A stretch of 64,000 nucleotides of DNA from CALCEB01 sp035531475. GTDB taxonomy: Bacteria > Acidobacteriota > Terriglobia > UBA7540. The stretch lies in the NCBI GenBank assembly GCA_035531475.1, contig DATKST010000177.1, positions 1 to 64,000 on the forward strand, given 5' to 3'. The notes beneath the pieces were generated by a model. It was not told where the DNA came from, did not search any database, and saw only the letters and a program-made list of their open reading frames with translations. Shown here one piece after another: positions 1-8,443 of the stretch (positions are counted from its first letter, which is position 1; every line of letters starts with the position of its first letter). The translations under genes and the position numbers were made by a program.

Positions 1-159
1 TCCATGCACATCATAGACAATGAAAAGGCCAATGTCAAGTACTTACATGGGTACAACATAGCGCCCCTACCTGAACCTTCCAGCATGAAAATAAATCGCT
101 TACCTCAGATTCCAAGGGTCAAGGGAGGGGGAAAATCCGTCCGAGGTGTCACCTAACCC

Positions 160-268
160 ATTACCCCGGCCCTCTCCCCGCAAGCGGGGAGAGGGGGAAC
201 CGCGAAGCGGTGGGTGAGGGGCTCTGGTTCAACTGTGTGCAGTTATTCTCGAACGGACCTTAAGTGAA
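160..268 (-). mobile_element. Truncated copy of a MITE-like repeat (family A)
   Basis: This stretch matches, in reverse orientation, the two intact copies at 4012-4173 and 15460-15633. It shares the palindromic cccggccctctccccgc core, the tggttcaactgtgtgc segment and the terminal block tctcgaacg..ccttaagtgaac. The outer end beyond position 268 does not continue into the expected cagtattg, and the left end has no recognisable terminus, so no target duplication can be seen. It lies just downstream of queE. The stretch before it (1-159) shows no gene or other feature that I can support. Confidence 0.7.
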
Positions 269-310
269 CGGCCTTGGGGCTCGCTCCAATGGAAGCCTGA
301 CCGGAAAGTA

Positions 311-940
311 TCACGGAATTCCGAGTACCTTTTGCGTCTGAAGACTCAGCCTCCATCGTGGGTGGTCCAGGCAATATTGAACCGCGCGCTCGGTGTTCAT
401 CCTGACTTCGGGGCCGTCCATAGGTTGCAGAAAGAAATACCGGAAGTTGAGGTCCTCGAACTGTTCGGGCCCGGCACCGGCCTGCGGATAGATCAGCTTC
501 AACTCATCGCCGTGGGTCAACTTCAGTTCGGTCCCGGCCTTGGGGCTGACGCAAATCCAATCGAGTCCCGGCGGAGGCAGAACCGTGCCGTTCGTCTCCA
601 CAGCGATGATGCAACCCCGGGCGTGCATCGCCTGCGTCAATGCCTCATCCATTTGCAGCAGCGGTTCACCGCCCGTCGAGACCACGAAAGGGTTTCCGCT
701 TCCCCGCCAAGTTTGGCAAATGGCTTCGGCCAAATCTTCAGCCGTCTGGAACGAGCCACCGCCCGGCCCATCCGTGCCCACAAAATCGGTGTCGCAAAAA
801 TTGCAATCGGCGTTGGCGCGATCGGCTTCACGGCCGGACCAAAGGTTGCATCCCGCAAACCGGCAGAAGACGGAAGCGCGCCCGGTGTTTGCGCCCTCGC
901 CTTGCAGCGTATAGAAAATCTCTTTCACCGCGTAGCTCAT
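311..940 (-). CDS. queE: 7-carboxy-7-deazaguanine synthase (QueE)
   Basis: Radical SAM enzyme that contracts 6-carboxytetrahydropterin to 7-carboxy-7-deazaguanine in the queuosine precursor pathway. The 209-residue product opens with the family block YTLQGEGANTGRASVFCRFAGC and carries the CX14CX2C cluster motif (C..14..CNFC) seen in the Burkholderia-type QueE, followed by DTDF and the TGGEPLLQ SAM-binding segment. The ATG at 940 overlaps the queC stop by 4 bases (ATGA), which fixes the start; a longer open frame upstream is only a shadow of queC. It is the last gene of a queF-queC-queE unit. No queD is present in the window. Confidence 0.95.
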   Translation of the reverse strand: MSYAVKEIFYTLQGEGANTGRASVFCRFAGCNLWSGREADRANADCNFCDTDFVGTDGPGGGSFQTAEDLAEAICQTWRGSGNPFVVSTGGEPLLQMDEALTQAMHARGCIIAVETNGTVLPPPGLDWICVSPKAGTELKLTHGDELKLIYPQAGAGPEQFEDLNFRYFFLQPMDGPEVRMNTERAVQYCLDHPRWRLSLQTQKVLGIP

Positions 941-1650
941 GGCCGCGCGCGGATCTTGCCGGGATAGCGCAAGGGATCGGCCGCTCCCGCCTCCGCAAAT
1001 CCTTTCAGCCGCAGAGTGCAAGCGTCGCAATGGCCGCAAGGCAGGCCTTCCGCCGAGGGATCGTAGCAGGTGCTGGTCATCGAATAGTCCACACCCAATT
1101 CGATGCCTTTGCGAATGATCTGGGCTTTGGTCAACTGAATCAGCGGCGTGTGGATGATGAGCTTTTGTTGCCCTTCGACGCCGGCCTTGGTGGCCAGGTC
1201 CGCCATCCGCTGAAAAGCGGCAATAAATTCCGGCCGGCAATCGGGATAACCGCTGTAGTCAAGGGCGTTCACCCCGATGAAAATATCGCTCGATCCCAGC
1301 ACCTCCGCCCAGGCCAGCGCCAACGAAAGAAATACGGTGTTCCGCGCCGGGACGTAGGTGGCTGGAATGCCTTCGCCGATGGCGGAAAGCTCACGATCCT
1401 TGGGAATTGGAACATCCGCCGTGAGCGCCGATCCGCCGAAAGAACCTAGATCAATTTCCATCACGCGATGAGCGGCGGCTCCCAGCTTCTCCGCCAGGCG
1501 CTTCGCGGCCATCAGCTCCCAGCGGTGCCGCTGGCCGTAAAGGAAGGAGAGAGCATGGGCTTCGAACCCTTTGTCGAGGGCGATGGCCAGCACGGTAGCG
1601 GAATCGAGTCCGCCACTCAGCAGCACCACGGCTTTGGGTTTATTTGTCAT
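937..1650 (-). CDS. queC: 7-cyano-7-deazaguanine synthase (QueC)
   Basis: ATP-dependent enzyme that converts 7-carboxy-7-deazaguanine to preQ0. The 237-residue protein has the PP-loop LLSGGLDSATV near residue 10 and a C-terminal four-cysteine zinc site (C, then PCGHCDAC). The start is placed at the ATG at 1650 because the frame upstream is non-family sequence encoded partly by a dispersed repeat. It overlaps queE by 4 bases and sits directly downstream of queF, so the three are very likely co-transcribed and cover preQ0 synthesis and its reduction. Confidence 0.96.
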   Translation of the reverse strand: MTNKPKAVVLLSGGLDSATVLAIALDKGFEAHALSFLYGQRHRWELMAAKRLAEKLGAAAHRVMEIDLGSFGGSALTADVPIPKDRELSAIGEGIPATYVPARNTVFLSLALAWAEVLGSSDIFIGVNALDYSGYPDCRPEFIAAFQRMADLATKAGVEGQQKLIIHTPLIQLTKAQIIRKGIELGVDYSMTSTCYDPSAEGLPCGHCDACTLRLKGFAEAGAADPLRYPGKIRARP

Positions 1651-1708
1651 TGAATGGCTGTATTGTTGCCTGGTGGGGCGGACCTTGCGCCCCTCCGAGG
1701 GCCTCTTA

Positions 1709-2158
1709 TTAGCCCACCACGTGCGGGCGACCACGAGGGTCGCCCCTACGAGATTCCACACCAAATCCCTGCTCGCGGCTCCAGCTTGCCATCACGCGGG
1801 ATTGCAATCCGCCGCGCGGCGTGAAATCGCCCACCACGGTCGCGGACACCGGTTGCGCCGCCGCCACCACGTCGCGCAGCACGCGGTTCACCACGTTTTC
1901 GTAGAAGATGCCAAGATTGCGGAAGGCCAGCGTATACATCTTGAATGATTTCAGCTCCAGGCAAGCCTTGTCGGGAATGTAGTAGAGCGTCAACTTCCCG
2001 AAATCCGGCAAGCCCGTCTTGGGGCAGACGGAAGTGAACTCTGGAATCTGAATTTCAATCTCGTAAGCGGGAAACTGATTCGGCCACGTTTCAATGGAGG
2101 GCAAGGCCGCATCGATTCCAGCCTTGGCATGGTCTTCGGTGTAAGCGGGTTCAGTCAT
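1709..2158 (-). CDS. queF: preQ0 reductase, NADPH-dependent (QueF, short type)
   Basis: Reduces the nitrile preQ0 to the amine preQ1. The 149-residue length is that of the unimodular Bacillus-type enzyme. The catalytic cysteine lies in TSVCPKTGLPDFG (about residue 45) and the QueF signature LELKSFKMY follows, then RNLGIFYENV. The ATG at 2158 gives the family N-terminus. The last 15 or so residues (RRGDPRGRPHVVG) are not typical QueF and are translated from a dispersed palindromic repeat at 1724-1751, so the natural C-terminus appears to have been replaced or extended by repeat DNA. First gene of the que operon. Confidence 0.95.
   Translation of the reverse strand: MTEPAYTEDHAKAGIDAALPSIETWPNQFPAYEIEIQIPEFTSVCPKTGLPDFGKLTLYYIPDKACLELKSFKMYTLAFRNLGIFYENVVNRVLRDVVAAAQPVSATVVGDFTPRGGLQSRVMASWSREQGFGVESRRGDPRGRPHVVG
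1724..1751. repeat. Palindromic repeat, family D (GGGCGACC..GGTCGCCC)
   Basis: The block gcgggcgaccacgagggtcgcccctac is an inverted repeat that recurs with small changes near 10508-10534 and in looser form at 56472-56520. It lies inside the 3' end of queF and contributes codons to it. Confidence 0.7.
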
Positions 2159-2212
2159 GGTTGTCACTTTTGAAGGGACCTCAGAATTTCGAAACGAACT
2201 CACCGCGCCGGG

Positions 2213-2424
2213 ATGCAATTGCGCAGTTTGCCGTAGCGGCGGTCTCTGACCGCCGGGTAGTGATGCAGTTTGATTTCTGTAGCGGCGGTCTGCGACCGCC
2301 GAGCTTGAATGCTCAATGGTTTTCGGCGCTCATAGAGCGCCGCTACAGCAAACTGCACCACTACCGACCGCCGGAAGGTGTTGACAAATAAAATTCGGCG
2401 GTCAGAGACCGCCGCTACAACGCT
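2213..2424. repeat. Cluster of modular palindromic repeats (family B)
   Basis: Three hairpin-forming units are arranged in tandem: gtagcggcggtctctgaccgccg, gtagcggcggtctgcgaccgccg with cggcgctcatagagcgccgctac, and cggcggtcagagaccgccgctac. They are framed by cagtttgc and gcaaactgcaccactac end modules. The same modules recur at 9243-9310, 16109-16204, 58827-58868 and 60463-60571. This accounts for most of the stretch between queF and the tRNA gene; no coding sequence is supported here. Confidence 0.8.
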
Positions 2425-2524
2425 GCAACCAGAACTTGAGGGTTCAGGTTGCTGCGTGTTATCCTCAACCAGTGTCTTGTCCACGAATCACCTGGACAAT
2501 GCGCGCACCGTTGGTTTGCCTTGT

Positions 2525-2609
2525 GCTGGAGTGGCGGAATTGGCAGACGCACGAGACTCAAAATCTCGCGCTGCTTAGCAGCGTGGGGGTTCAACTCCCC
2601 CCTCCAGCA
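2525..2609 (+). tRNA. tRNA-Leu (anticodon CAA)
   Basis: An 85-base class II tRNA. The acceptor stem pairs GCTGGAG with CTCCAGC and the discriminator is A. The D-arm region is GGCGGAATTGGCAGACGC. The anticodon stem CGAGA/TCTCG encloses the loop CTCAAAA, giving anticodon CAA (reads UUG). A long variable arm (GCTGCTTAGCAGC) and the T-arm GGGGGTTCAACTCCCCC follow. The 3' CCA is not encoded. Its last 19 bases overlap the end of hemL on the other strand. UUG codons are used repeatedly here, including as start codons. Confidence 0.97.
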
Positions 2610-3907
2610 GTTGAAAGTCCTTCCCCCTTCATTTCCGCAAAAGCTTGGGCTGCGGTTTCGACGGTCTCGTCAATGTCCGCCTCGGTGTGCGCGCCGGAGA
2701 CGAACGCCGCCTCAAACTGCGACGGGGGCAAGTAAATTCCGCGCTCGAGCATTTTCCGGAAGAACCGTCCAAAGGCCGCGGTGTCCGAGCGCTTGGCGCT
2801 GGCATAATCCGTCACAGGACTTGCAGTGAAGAAAGCCGTTATCATGGAAGCGGCGCGATTCACCGTGAGCGGCACGCCCGCCCGCGCCGAGGCATCGCGC
2901 AATCCGGTTCCCAGACGGTTGGAAAGCTGTTCGAGCCGTTCATAGAAACCCGAGCGACGAATGATGTCCAACGTTTTCAACCCTGCGGCCACCGCCAACG
3001 GATTTCCAGAAAGCGTACCGGCCTGATAAATAGGACCCAGGGGCGCAACTTGTTCCATGAGTTCAACTTTACCGCCATAGGCGCCCACCGGCAAACCCCC
3101 GCCAATGATCTTGCCGAGCGTCGTCATGTCTGGAACAATTCCGAATTGGCGCTGCGCGCCGCCATAGGAGAGGCGGAATCCCGTCATGACTTCGTCAAAA
3201 ATCAACACGGTTCCATGCTGCCGGGTCAGGTCGCGCAGCCTTTCCAGAAACCCGGGCCGGGGCGGAACGCATCCCATGTTGCCCGATACCGGTTCCACGA
3301 TGGCGGCGGCAATCTGTTGGCGATGCCGGTCAAAAACTTCTTGCAGCGCGTGAGGATCGTTGAAGGGGACGGTGAGAGTCAACTCCGCGAGCGCCTGGGG
3401 GACGCCGGGACTGTCCGGCAAGCCGAGTGTGGCCGCGCCGGAGCCGGCCTTCACCAAAAGACTATCCCCGTGTCCGTGGTAGCAGCCCTCAAATTTCAAG
3501 ATCTTGTCGCGGCCGGTGGCGCCCCGGGCTACGCGCAAAGCGGAGAGAGTCGCTTCCGTCCCGGAACTCACCAGTCGGAGCCGCTGCATGGAGGGGATGG
3601 CCTCCTGAATCTGCCCTGCCAGTTCCACTTCGGCGGGAGTCGAAGCCCCGAAACTGGTTCCTGCTTCAAGGGCGTGAGCCACCGCTTCAACCACTTCAGG
3701 ATGCGCATGCCCGGCGATGAGCGGACCCCAGGACATCATATAGTCGATATACTGGCGGCCATCCACGTCCGTCATGCGGCAGCCTTTACCGCTGGCGATG
3801 AAGATGGGATCGCCCCCGACGGCGCGGAAAGCCCGAACCGGAGAATTAACTCCCCCGGGCATCAACCGCTGCGCTCTGGCAAAGAGTTCTTGAGATTTGG
3901 TTGGCAT
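2591..3907 (-). CDS. hemL: Glutamate-1-semialdehyde 2,1-aminomutase
   Basis: PLP enzyme that makes 5-aminolevulinate from glutamate-1-semialdehyde for tetrapyrrole synthesis. The 438-residue protein has the family start RAQRLMPGGVNSPVRAF, the SSGTEAT block (about 115-120), the IFDEVMTGFR segment and the PLP lysine in TTLGKIIGGGLPVGAY (K266). The ATG at 3907 is chosen because upstream codons are not family-like. The gene ends inside the tRNA-Leu gene on the opposite strand: its TGA is the complement of TCA in the tRNA T-loop. The C-terminal GLSTAGGGS is therefore encoded by DNA also constrained by the tRNA. Confidence 0.97.
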   Translation of the reverse strand: MPTKSQELFARAQRLMPGGVNSPVRAFRAVGGDPIFIASGKGCRMTDVDGRQYIDYMMSWGPLIAGHAHPEVVEAVAHALEAGTSFGASTPAEVELAGQIQEAIPSMQRLRLVSSGTEATLSALRVARGATGRDKILKFEGCYHGHGDSLLVKAGSGAATLGLPDSPGVPQALAELTLTVPFNDPHALQEVFDRHRQQIAAAIVEPVSGNMGCVPPRPGFLERLRDLTRQHGTVLIFDEVMTGFRLSYGGAQRQFGIVPDMTTLGKIIGGGLPVGAYGGKVELMEQVAPLGPIYQAGTLSGNPLAVAAGLKTLDIIRRSGFYERLEQLSNRLGTGLRDASARAGVPLTVNRAASMITAFFTASPVTDYASAKRSDTAAFGRFFRKMLERGIYLPPSQFEAAFVSGAHTEADIDETVETAAQAFAEMKGEGLSTAGGGS

Positions 3908-4011
3908 GTTAAAAAAGAGCCTTCTACCCTCAGCTATCAGCAAGAAGAAAGCACGGTCGGCTGAGACCTGTAAGCGGAGGGCATCCTCGGTTCCTTCACA
4001 TCGATTAGCCC

Positions 4012-4173
4012 TAACACTGTTCACTTAAGGTTCGTTCGAGAATAATGCACACAGTTGAACCAGAACCCCTCACCCCGGCCCTCTCCCCGCTTGCGGGGAG
4101 AGGGCCGGGGTGAGAGGTCAGGCAACGCCTCTGAGATCAAAATCATGAAACTTGCCTTAACTGAACAGTATTG
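4012..4173 (+). mobile_element. MITE-like element, copy 2 (family A), with target duplication
   Basis: A 162-bp element with imperfect terminal inverted repeats: left taacactgttcacttaagg, right (reverse complement) caatactgttcagttaagg. It is flanked by the perfect 10-bp direct repeat cgattagccc at 4002-4011 and 4174-4183. The interior holds a long GC-rich hairpin (ctcaccccggccctctccccgc / gcggggagagggccggggtgag). It encodes no protein. It sits between hemL and the downstream flavoprotein gene. Confidence 0.88.
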
Positions 4174-4193
4174 CGATTAGCCCGGACTGGGCG

Positions 4194-5414
4194 CTAGTTT
4201 TCCCTGGCGGCATTCGGCCTCCCCAAGTGTGAGACATGCCGCCGCAAGGATCCCACGCCCATTTCCAGCACTCCCTTTGCCAGAGTGACGGTGAGCCGCC
4301 GCAGCAGAGTACCATAATTCTGTGATCCATCCACCAGGTCCTGAAGAAGGGATTCGCAGCTCCGGCTGAGGGCGCTGTACTCAACCACGCGGTGGGTCCA
4401 GGGCTTGCCCAGGAAGTCTCCGTGGTAAAAATGGGGCGCAAGCCGTGCGGCCAGAGTCAGCCGGTGTCCGAATTCGGCTTCAATCCGGGCCGGATATTCC
4501 TGGGGAACATCTTCGCGTAGCGCCTCACCCAACAATTCTCCCGACCGCATGGCGTAATAGATGCCCTCTCCCGTCACCGGATCCACCAGACCCCCGGAAT
4601 CGCCCGCGATGGCCCACCCCTCGCCCGCCAGTCGCATGTTCCGCCAGCTTTCTTTGCCCAGAGAAGGCAGTACATGGCTGAAAACGTTCGCCTTATCCAT
4701 AGAGTAACCGAACTCACCCATAAAGGCGCGGAGTCTGTCGCGCAATTCCGGCATGGAATTCTCCCCAGTCTTGCCGCAAACTCCAACCGAAACGTGGTCG
4801 GAGCGTGGGAACGACCAGGCGTAGCCCTCAAAGTCCTCAAAGAAGCGCACGCGAAGGCACCGGTCCGTTCCGGGCACGTAGTAACCCAAGGTCAGCATAA
4901 GGTCGTGCGATGGGATGTCCCGAACCAGGATGTGCCGCAACCGCGTGCGAGCGCCAGCCGCAAGAACCAGGAAATCAGCTTCATACGTTTCACTTCTTCC
5001 ACAGATCTCCCAGCCGTTCCGCACTCGCGTGAAGTCCCGAACGTGATCGGAGATGATCTCCGCTCCGGCTTCGAGCGCCCGCCGTAACAGCAATCCATTC
5101 AATACCTTCCGCGAATAAATGGCGATGGGATGATGGAGCGGAAGGCGGACGGACGATCCATCCGGGGCAATCAGGTCAACCTCATGAATCATTTGATGTT
5201 CAGCGACGGTCTCTTCCAGGAACGGGTAGCGGCGAAGGACCTTATAGGTCAATCCTCCGCCGCAGGGCTTTTCCCAACCATGCTTTTCCTCAAAAATGAG
5301 GACTCGATGTGGTTTCACCGCCCGCTTCCTACCGGAGTTCTCCAAGAGACCCCATGCGGCCATGGCACCGGCCGGTCCACCACCGATAATGGCAATTGTT
5401 TCTGTAGCTTTCAT
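4194..5414 (-). CDS. Geranylgeranyl reductase-family FAD-dependent oxidoreductase
   Basis: A 406-residue flavoprotein beginning with the dinucleotide-binding motif IIGGGPAGAMAAWGL. It has the family's PCGGGLT motif about 45 residues further on and the second FAD motif AIAGDSGGLVDPVTGEGIYYAM near residue 270. Members reduce isoprenoid double bonds (menaquinone or lipid side chains, geranylgeranyl groups) or act as related monooxygenases; the substrate cannot be read from the sequence. The ATG at 5414 is preferred over an upstream ATG at 5438 because it starts eight residues before the Rossmann strand. Neighbouring hemL suggests, but does not prove, a link to porphyrin or quinone metabolism. 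Confidence 0.85.
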   Translation of the reverse strand: MKATETIAIIGGGPAGAMAAWGLLENSGRKRAVKPHRVLIFEEKHGWEKPCGGGLTYKVLRRYPFLEETVAEHQMIHEVDLIAPDGSSVRLPLHHPIAIYSRKVLNGLLLRRALEAGAEIISDHVRDFTRVRNGWEICGRSETYEADFLVLAAGARTRLRHILVRDIPSHDLMLTLGYYVPGTDRCLRVRFFEDFEGYAWSFPRSDHVSVGVCGKTGENSMPELRDRLRAFMGEFGYSMDKANVFSHVLPSLGKESWRNMRLAGEGWAIAGDSGGLVDPVTGEGIYYAMRSGELLGEALREDVPQEYPARIEAEFGHRLTLAARLAPHFYHGDFLGKPWTHRVVEYSALSRSCESLLQDLVDGSQNYGTLLRRLTVTLAKGVLEMGVGSLRRHVSHLGRPNAAREN

Positions 5415-6089
5415 GGGTCTTGTGGGACGTCTGCGCAAACGTTATTTTCCACAGCTCATCGGGTGTTTCGATCCAAGGAATTCGCCCTTTCCCTAACCGG
5501 CAGGATACCATGCGCCGCAATGGGTGTAAATTCCAGGGTTATACCGGTGGGACATGGGATTTCTTTCCCTATTAGAGCAACTTATACATAGCCTGTCTTC
5601 AACATCGCTCATGCAACTATCGTTTAATCAACAATATCCAATTGGTAAGGCAATTGCACGGTACAAAAGCGGCGGAGTGGGCGGTGGATGTTGGTGTTCC
5701 TTTCGCCACGGGTTTCATGATCTTGCATCAAACGGATTACTGAACCAAAGACCGGTAGGGATTGGTTGAGAAATGTTGGAGGGGCTGGCCGGCATCGGGC
5801 GCTCGATGCGCTGTGATGGGTTCAGCCTTTCTTGTTTGTGGCTGCATTGGTTCTGGGGATTGATCTGGCCGACTCTCAGGAAAATCAGCGTTGCCTTGCA
5901 GGATGGCTGGGATTGGCCCTGCAGTCAATTTTTTGTAGGTACGGCTGGAACGGACTGGGGTGGGGCAGCAGCACCGGTTTCCCGGCCGCATTCTTGAAAT
6001 TCCACAGAAAACTGGATGAATTCCCGTCGCCAACGGAATGCAAACCACTGCTTGCGGGACCCAAAACTGTTAAAGGAGGAATTCAGTCC
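5415..6089. other. Intergenic stretch of about 670 bases
   Basis: This gap lies between a leftward gene and the rightward PEP-CTERM gene. I see no convincing coding sequence, RNA or repeat here. The only clear signal is the Shine-Dalgarno taaaggagga at 6071-6080, serving the gene that starts at 6090. Divergent promoters are expected but none stands out. Confidence 0.5.
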
Positions 6090-6833
6090 ATGTCGAAGGT
6101 TGCGAAACACTTGCTCATTGCGTGTTGCATTATTATTTTGCCGGCATTTTTGGCGGTTGGGTCAAATGGTGACACTCTTCCGGAATTGACCGCAGTAGCG
6201 CACAACAATCCCGGAAATGGTCCGCACCCGTCCACGGTGGGAACCGTAATTTACAGTAATTTTGGACAAAATTATAGTTTTAGTTGTTGCGCGGGCTGGA
6301 CGGTTTCCGGAACTTTATCAAGCGCATCAACTAGCAACGTAGTAGCTACTGAATTTTCTTCCTCTGGCAGTTTTAGCGTAGGCCAGATTGACGTGGGAGT
6401 GGGGTGGGTGACTGGCGCGGACAAGGGCGTTATGGTGAGCCTTTGGACTGACAGCAACAACGTGCCCGGAACGGAATTAGGGAGCTGGAGTGCTTCCAAC
6501 ATTCCCGGGTTTGCCGCAACTTCGAATGGCGTAGCCACGATCTCGGACATTACCGGGGTCCGCGTCCAAGCCGGTGCTGATTACTTTCTGGAGCTGAGCA
6601 GTCCCAATAATAGTTGGGACGCCTGGAGCTTCAACAGCCTGGGAATCAAAGGACTGGTGGACCAGAAGGTGAATGGAGTCTGGAACCCATACATGACCTA
6701 TGACCTGGGAGCTTTTGACATCCTTGCTGATCCCGCAAGTCAGGATACTCCTGAGCCTGCAACCCTGACGCTGTTGGGGGTGGGCATGCTCGCTCTGGGC
6801 GGGGTGCTGCGCCGCAAGGCTTTCAGAGACTGA
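6090..6833 (+). CDS. PEP-CTERM-anchored secreted protein
   Basis: A 247-residue exported protein of unknown specific role. It has a short basic N-terminus and a hydrophobic signal segment (HLLIACCIIILPAFLAV), a beta-rich body, and a C-terminal sorting signal: TPEPATLTL, then a hydrophobic stretch, then the basic cluster LRRK. Such signals are processed by exosortase in exopolysaccharide-producing Gram-negative bacteria. The start is fixed by aaaggagga nine bases before the ATG. The body contains a single CC pair (FSCCAGW) and many Ser/Asn residues. No exosortase gene is in the window. Another surface-filament role cannot be excluded. Confidence 0.85.
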   Translation: MSKVAKHLLIACCIIILPAFLAVGSNGDTLPELTAVAHNNPGNGPHPSTVGTVIYSNFGQNYSFSCCAGWTVSGTLSSASTSNVVATEFSSSGSFSVGQIDVGVGWVTGADKGVMVSLWTDSNNVPGTELGSWSASNIPGFAATSNGVATISDITGVRVQAGADYFLELSSPNNSWDAWSFNSLGIKGLVDQKVNGVWNPYMTYDLGAFDILADPASQDTPEPATLTLLGVGMLALGGVLRRKAFRD

Positions 6834-6858
6834 AAGCCCATCACGACATGGCGGATTA

Positions 6859-7608
6859 TTACTTCCGGACAGCCTGGAATTGTGCGGCGGGAATGGCAAG
6901 GCGCTGGACGTGATGGGTCTGATCCGTCCACAGATCGATGCGGGCTTGATCGGTAATCACCCGCAAGTGGTGAAGTCCGGCGGCTTTCGCACCGGCAGCG
7001 GGCCGTTCCTGGCCCAAATCCTGGATGGTGATGACGCCCGGCAGAGCCTCCTGGGGAATGAAGGCGTGAAACACTTGTCTGCCGCCGGAAGTCATGAAGA
7101 ACCGCAGGACGGCAATTTCATATTGATGGATCACATTGTCATCCAGGACTAGAACGTCGCGGGGCAGTTGGAGGGTGCGATCGTCATTGCCGCCCTTGAC
7201 GGTGTGGTAGCGGACGGTGGCGGGCGAGTGGCGCAGGTCCATGCGCAATTGAGAGCTTTCGGACCCTCTTTGGCTCCAGGAATAAAGAAGCGGTTCGAGC
7301 CGGGAGTTCAGCACCAGGTCCGGAAAAGTCTGGAAATGAAGGGTCTTGCCGTTGCGCATCACCAGAATGTGGATCTGGGCGCGAGCTTCGACACGGGAAG
7401 CGGAACGTCCAATTTGGAACTTCTCGCGTCCAACCTCCCGTCCGGCTATGGTTAAAACGAACGTTCCCTGGTCGGCGAATCCAGCCTTGCCGGAAATCGC
7501 CTTATGATGGCGCGGAGCGGCTGCCAGTGGCAACACGCCCAGCCCCATCGCGAGCCACACCAAGATCGGGCGACGGCGGTTTGAGATCATTTGGGTGTGC
7601 CGAATCAA
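6859..7608 (-). CDS. Exported protein of unknown function
   Basis: Predicted 249-residue protein with an N-terminal signal region (RRRPILVWLAMGLGVLPLAAAP) and a soluble, beta-rich body. A TTG start at 7608 is proposed because ggaggtg lies eight bases upstream of it; the nearest ATG (7590) is 26 bases from that ribosome site. No family was recognised with certainty. The pattern of an exported body with TFVLTIAGREVGREKFQI and paired Arg residues resembles uncharacterised secreted acidobacterial proteins. It precedes aroK by 75 bases on its 5' side, in the same direction, so the two may be co-transcribed. Confidence 0.7.
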   Translation of the reverse strand: MIRHTQMISNRRRPILVWLAMGLGVLPLAAAPRHHKAISGKAGFADQGTFVLTIAGREVGREKFQIGRSASRVEARAQIHILVMRNGKTLHFQTFPDLVLNSRLEPLLYSWSQRGSESSQLRMDLRHSPATVRYHTVKGGNDDRTLQLPRDVLVLDDNVIHQYEIAVLRFFMTSGGRQVFHAFIPQEALPGVITIQDLGQERPAAGAKAAGLHHLRVITDQARIDLWTDQTHHVQRLAIPAAQFQAVRK

Positions 7609-7683
7609 TTGGATTTCACCTCCTTTCGAATGGAATCGCACGAGAATGGTCAATTCCGTTCTCTTGTGACTCCATGGCAACAT

Positions 7684-8196
7684 CTAAAACATCTGTAGAC
7701 TCAATATCTGTTCTACCACTTCCTGCGGCCCGGCACTTTCCGTGGCCACCCGATATTCGGCCAGCCGGTAATAGGGGAGTCTTTGGTCGTAAAGCTCAGC
7801 GACAGACTGGGCGTCGCGGAATTTCGGCCGGTTGCTCATGCCCTCGCAGCGGCGGCGAAGTTCCTCCAGACCACAATCCAGCCAAATGGTAGCTCCGCCC
7901 GACTCCCGGATGAAATCGAGATTAGCCGGTTGGACAAAGGTGCCGCCTCCGAGGGCGATCACGGCCGGTTCGGTTTTTGCCGCTTCGGTCAACGCGGCGT
8001 GCTCGATTTTGCGAAAGAACGGCTCGCCCGCGCCCTCAAAGATTTCACGGATGGTCAATCCTTGGCCGGCTTCGATCCTTTGATCCAGGTCAATAAAGGG
8101 CCAGCCAATTCGCACGGCCAGTAACTGCCCGACCGTGCTTTTGCCGCTGCCCATGAAGCCCAGGAGGAAGATCAGTTTGTGCCGGTGATGGATCAT
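7684..8196 (-). CDS. aroK: Shikimate kinase
   Basis: Phosphorylates shikimate at the 3-hydroxyl in the chorismate pathway. The 170-residue protein has the P-loop LGFMGSGKSTVG near residue 15, the shikimate-binding D-x-D equivalent FIDLDQRIE, the IFEGAGEPFFRKIE segment and the ALGGGTF glycine motif, then the lid arginines RPKF. The ATG at 8196 gives the family N-terminus; the upstream in-frame ATG at 8277 would add 27 unrelated residues. No other aromatic amino acid genes are adjacent. Confidence 0.95.
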   Translation of the reverse strand: MIHHRHKLIFLLGFMGSGKSTVGQLLAVRIGWPFIDLDQRIEAGQGLTIREIFEGAGEPFFRKIEHAALTEAAKTEPAVIALGGGTFVQPANLDFIRESGGATIWLDCGLEELRRRCEGMSNRPKFRDAQSVAELYDQRLPYYRLAEYRVATESAGPQEVVEQILSLQMF

Positions 8197-8396
8197 AAAT
8201 CCGCACGACTCATTTTCGACGAATCCAAATGTGATTATAGAGATAGGGGGATTCGCCACGCAACCGGGAGTTTCCAACCCTGCGGGGATCGAAAGGCAGG
8301 CATGGGCCCCGATGAAGTTGGAAATAACGCTTGGGGCGCGGCGGGTCCCGGCGGAATCGCTTTGAAATTAAAGGGATTTTTGAAGAAGCCTTACCA

Positions 8397-8425
8397 GGTG
8401 GGAGTTGGGAAAACCCACTCCCACC
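8397..8425 (-). terminator. Strong hairpin 3' of the DksA-like gene
   Basis: ggtgggagt and actcccacc pair perfectly, extended after a one-base bulge by ggg/ccc around an aaaa loop. It begins 18 bases after the stop of the leftward gene at 8444. No clean U-tract follows, so it may be a terminator or only an RNA-stabilising hairpin. Confidence 0.5.
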
Positions 8426-8443
8426 CGTCCAAAAGAGGCTGGC

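Noticed and set aside
2213..2424. Possible CRISPR-like array (repeated cggcggtc units)
   Set aside because: Units are palindromic, unevenly spaced and in both orientations, with no spacers of constant length; they fit a REP family.
2645..3964. 439-codon open frame on the plus strand
   Set aside because: Antisense to hemL, whose motifs are complete.
6859..7683. Longer start for the exported protein at 7683
   Set aside because: The extra residues precede the Shine-Dalgarno and are not signal-like; the TTG at 7608 fits better.
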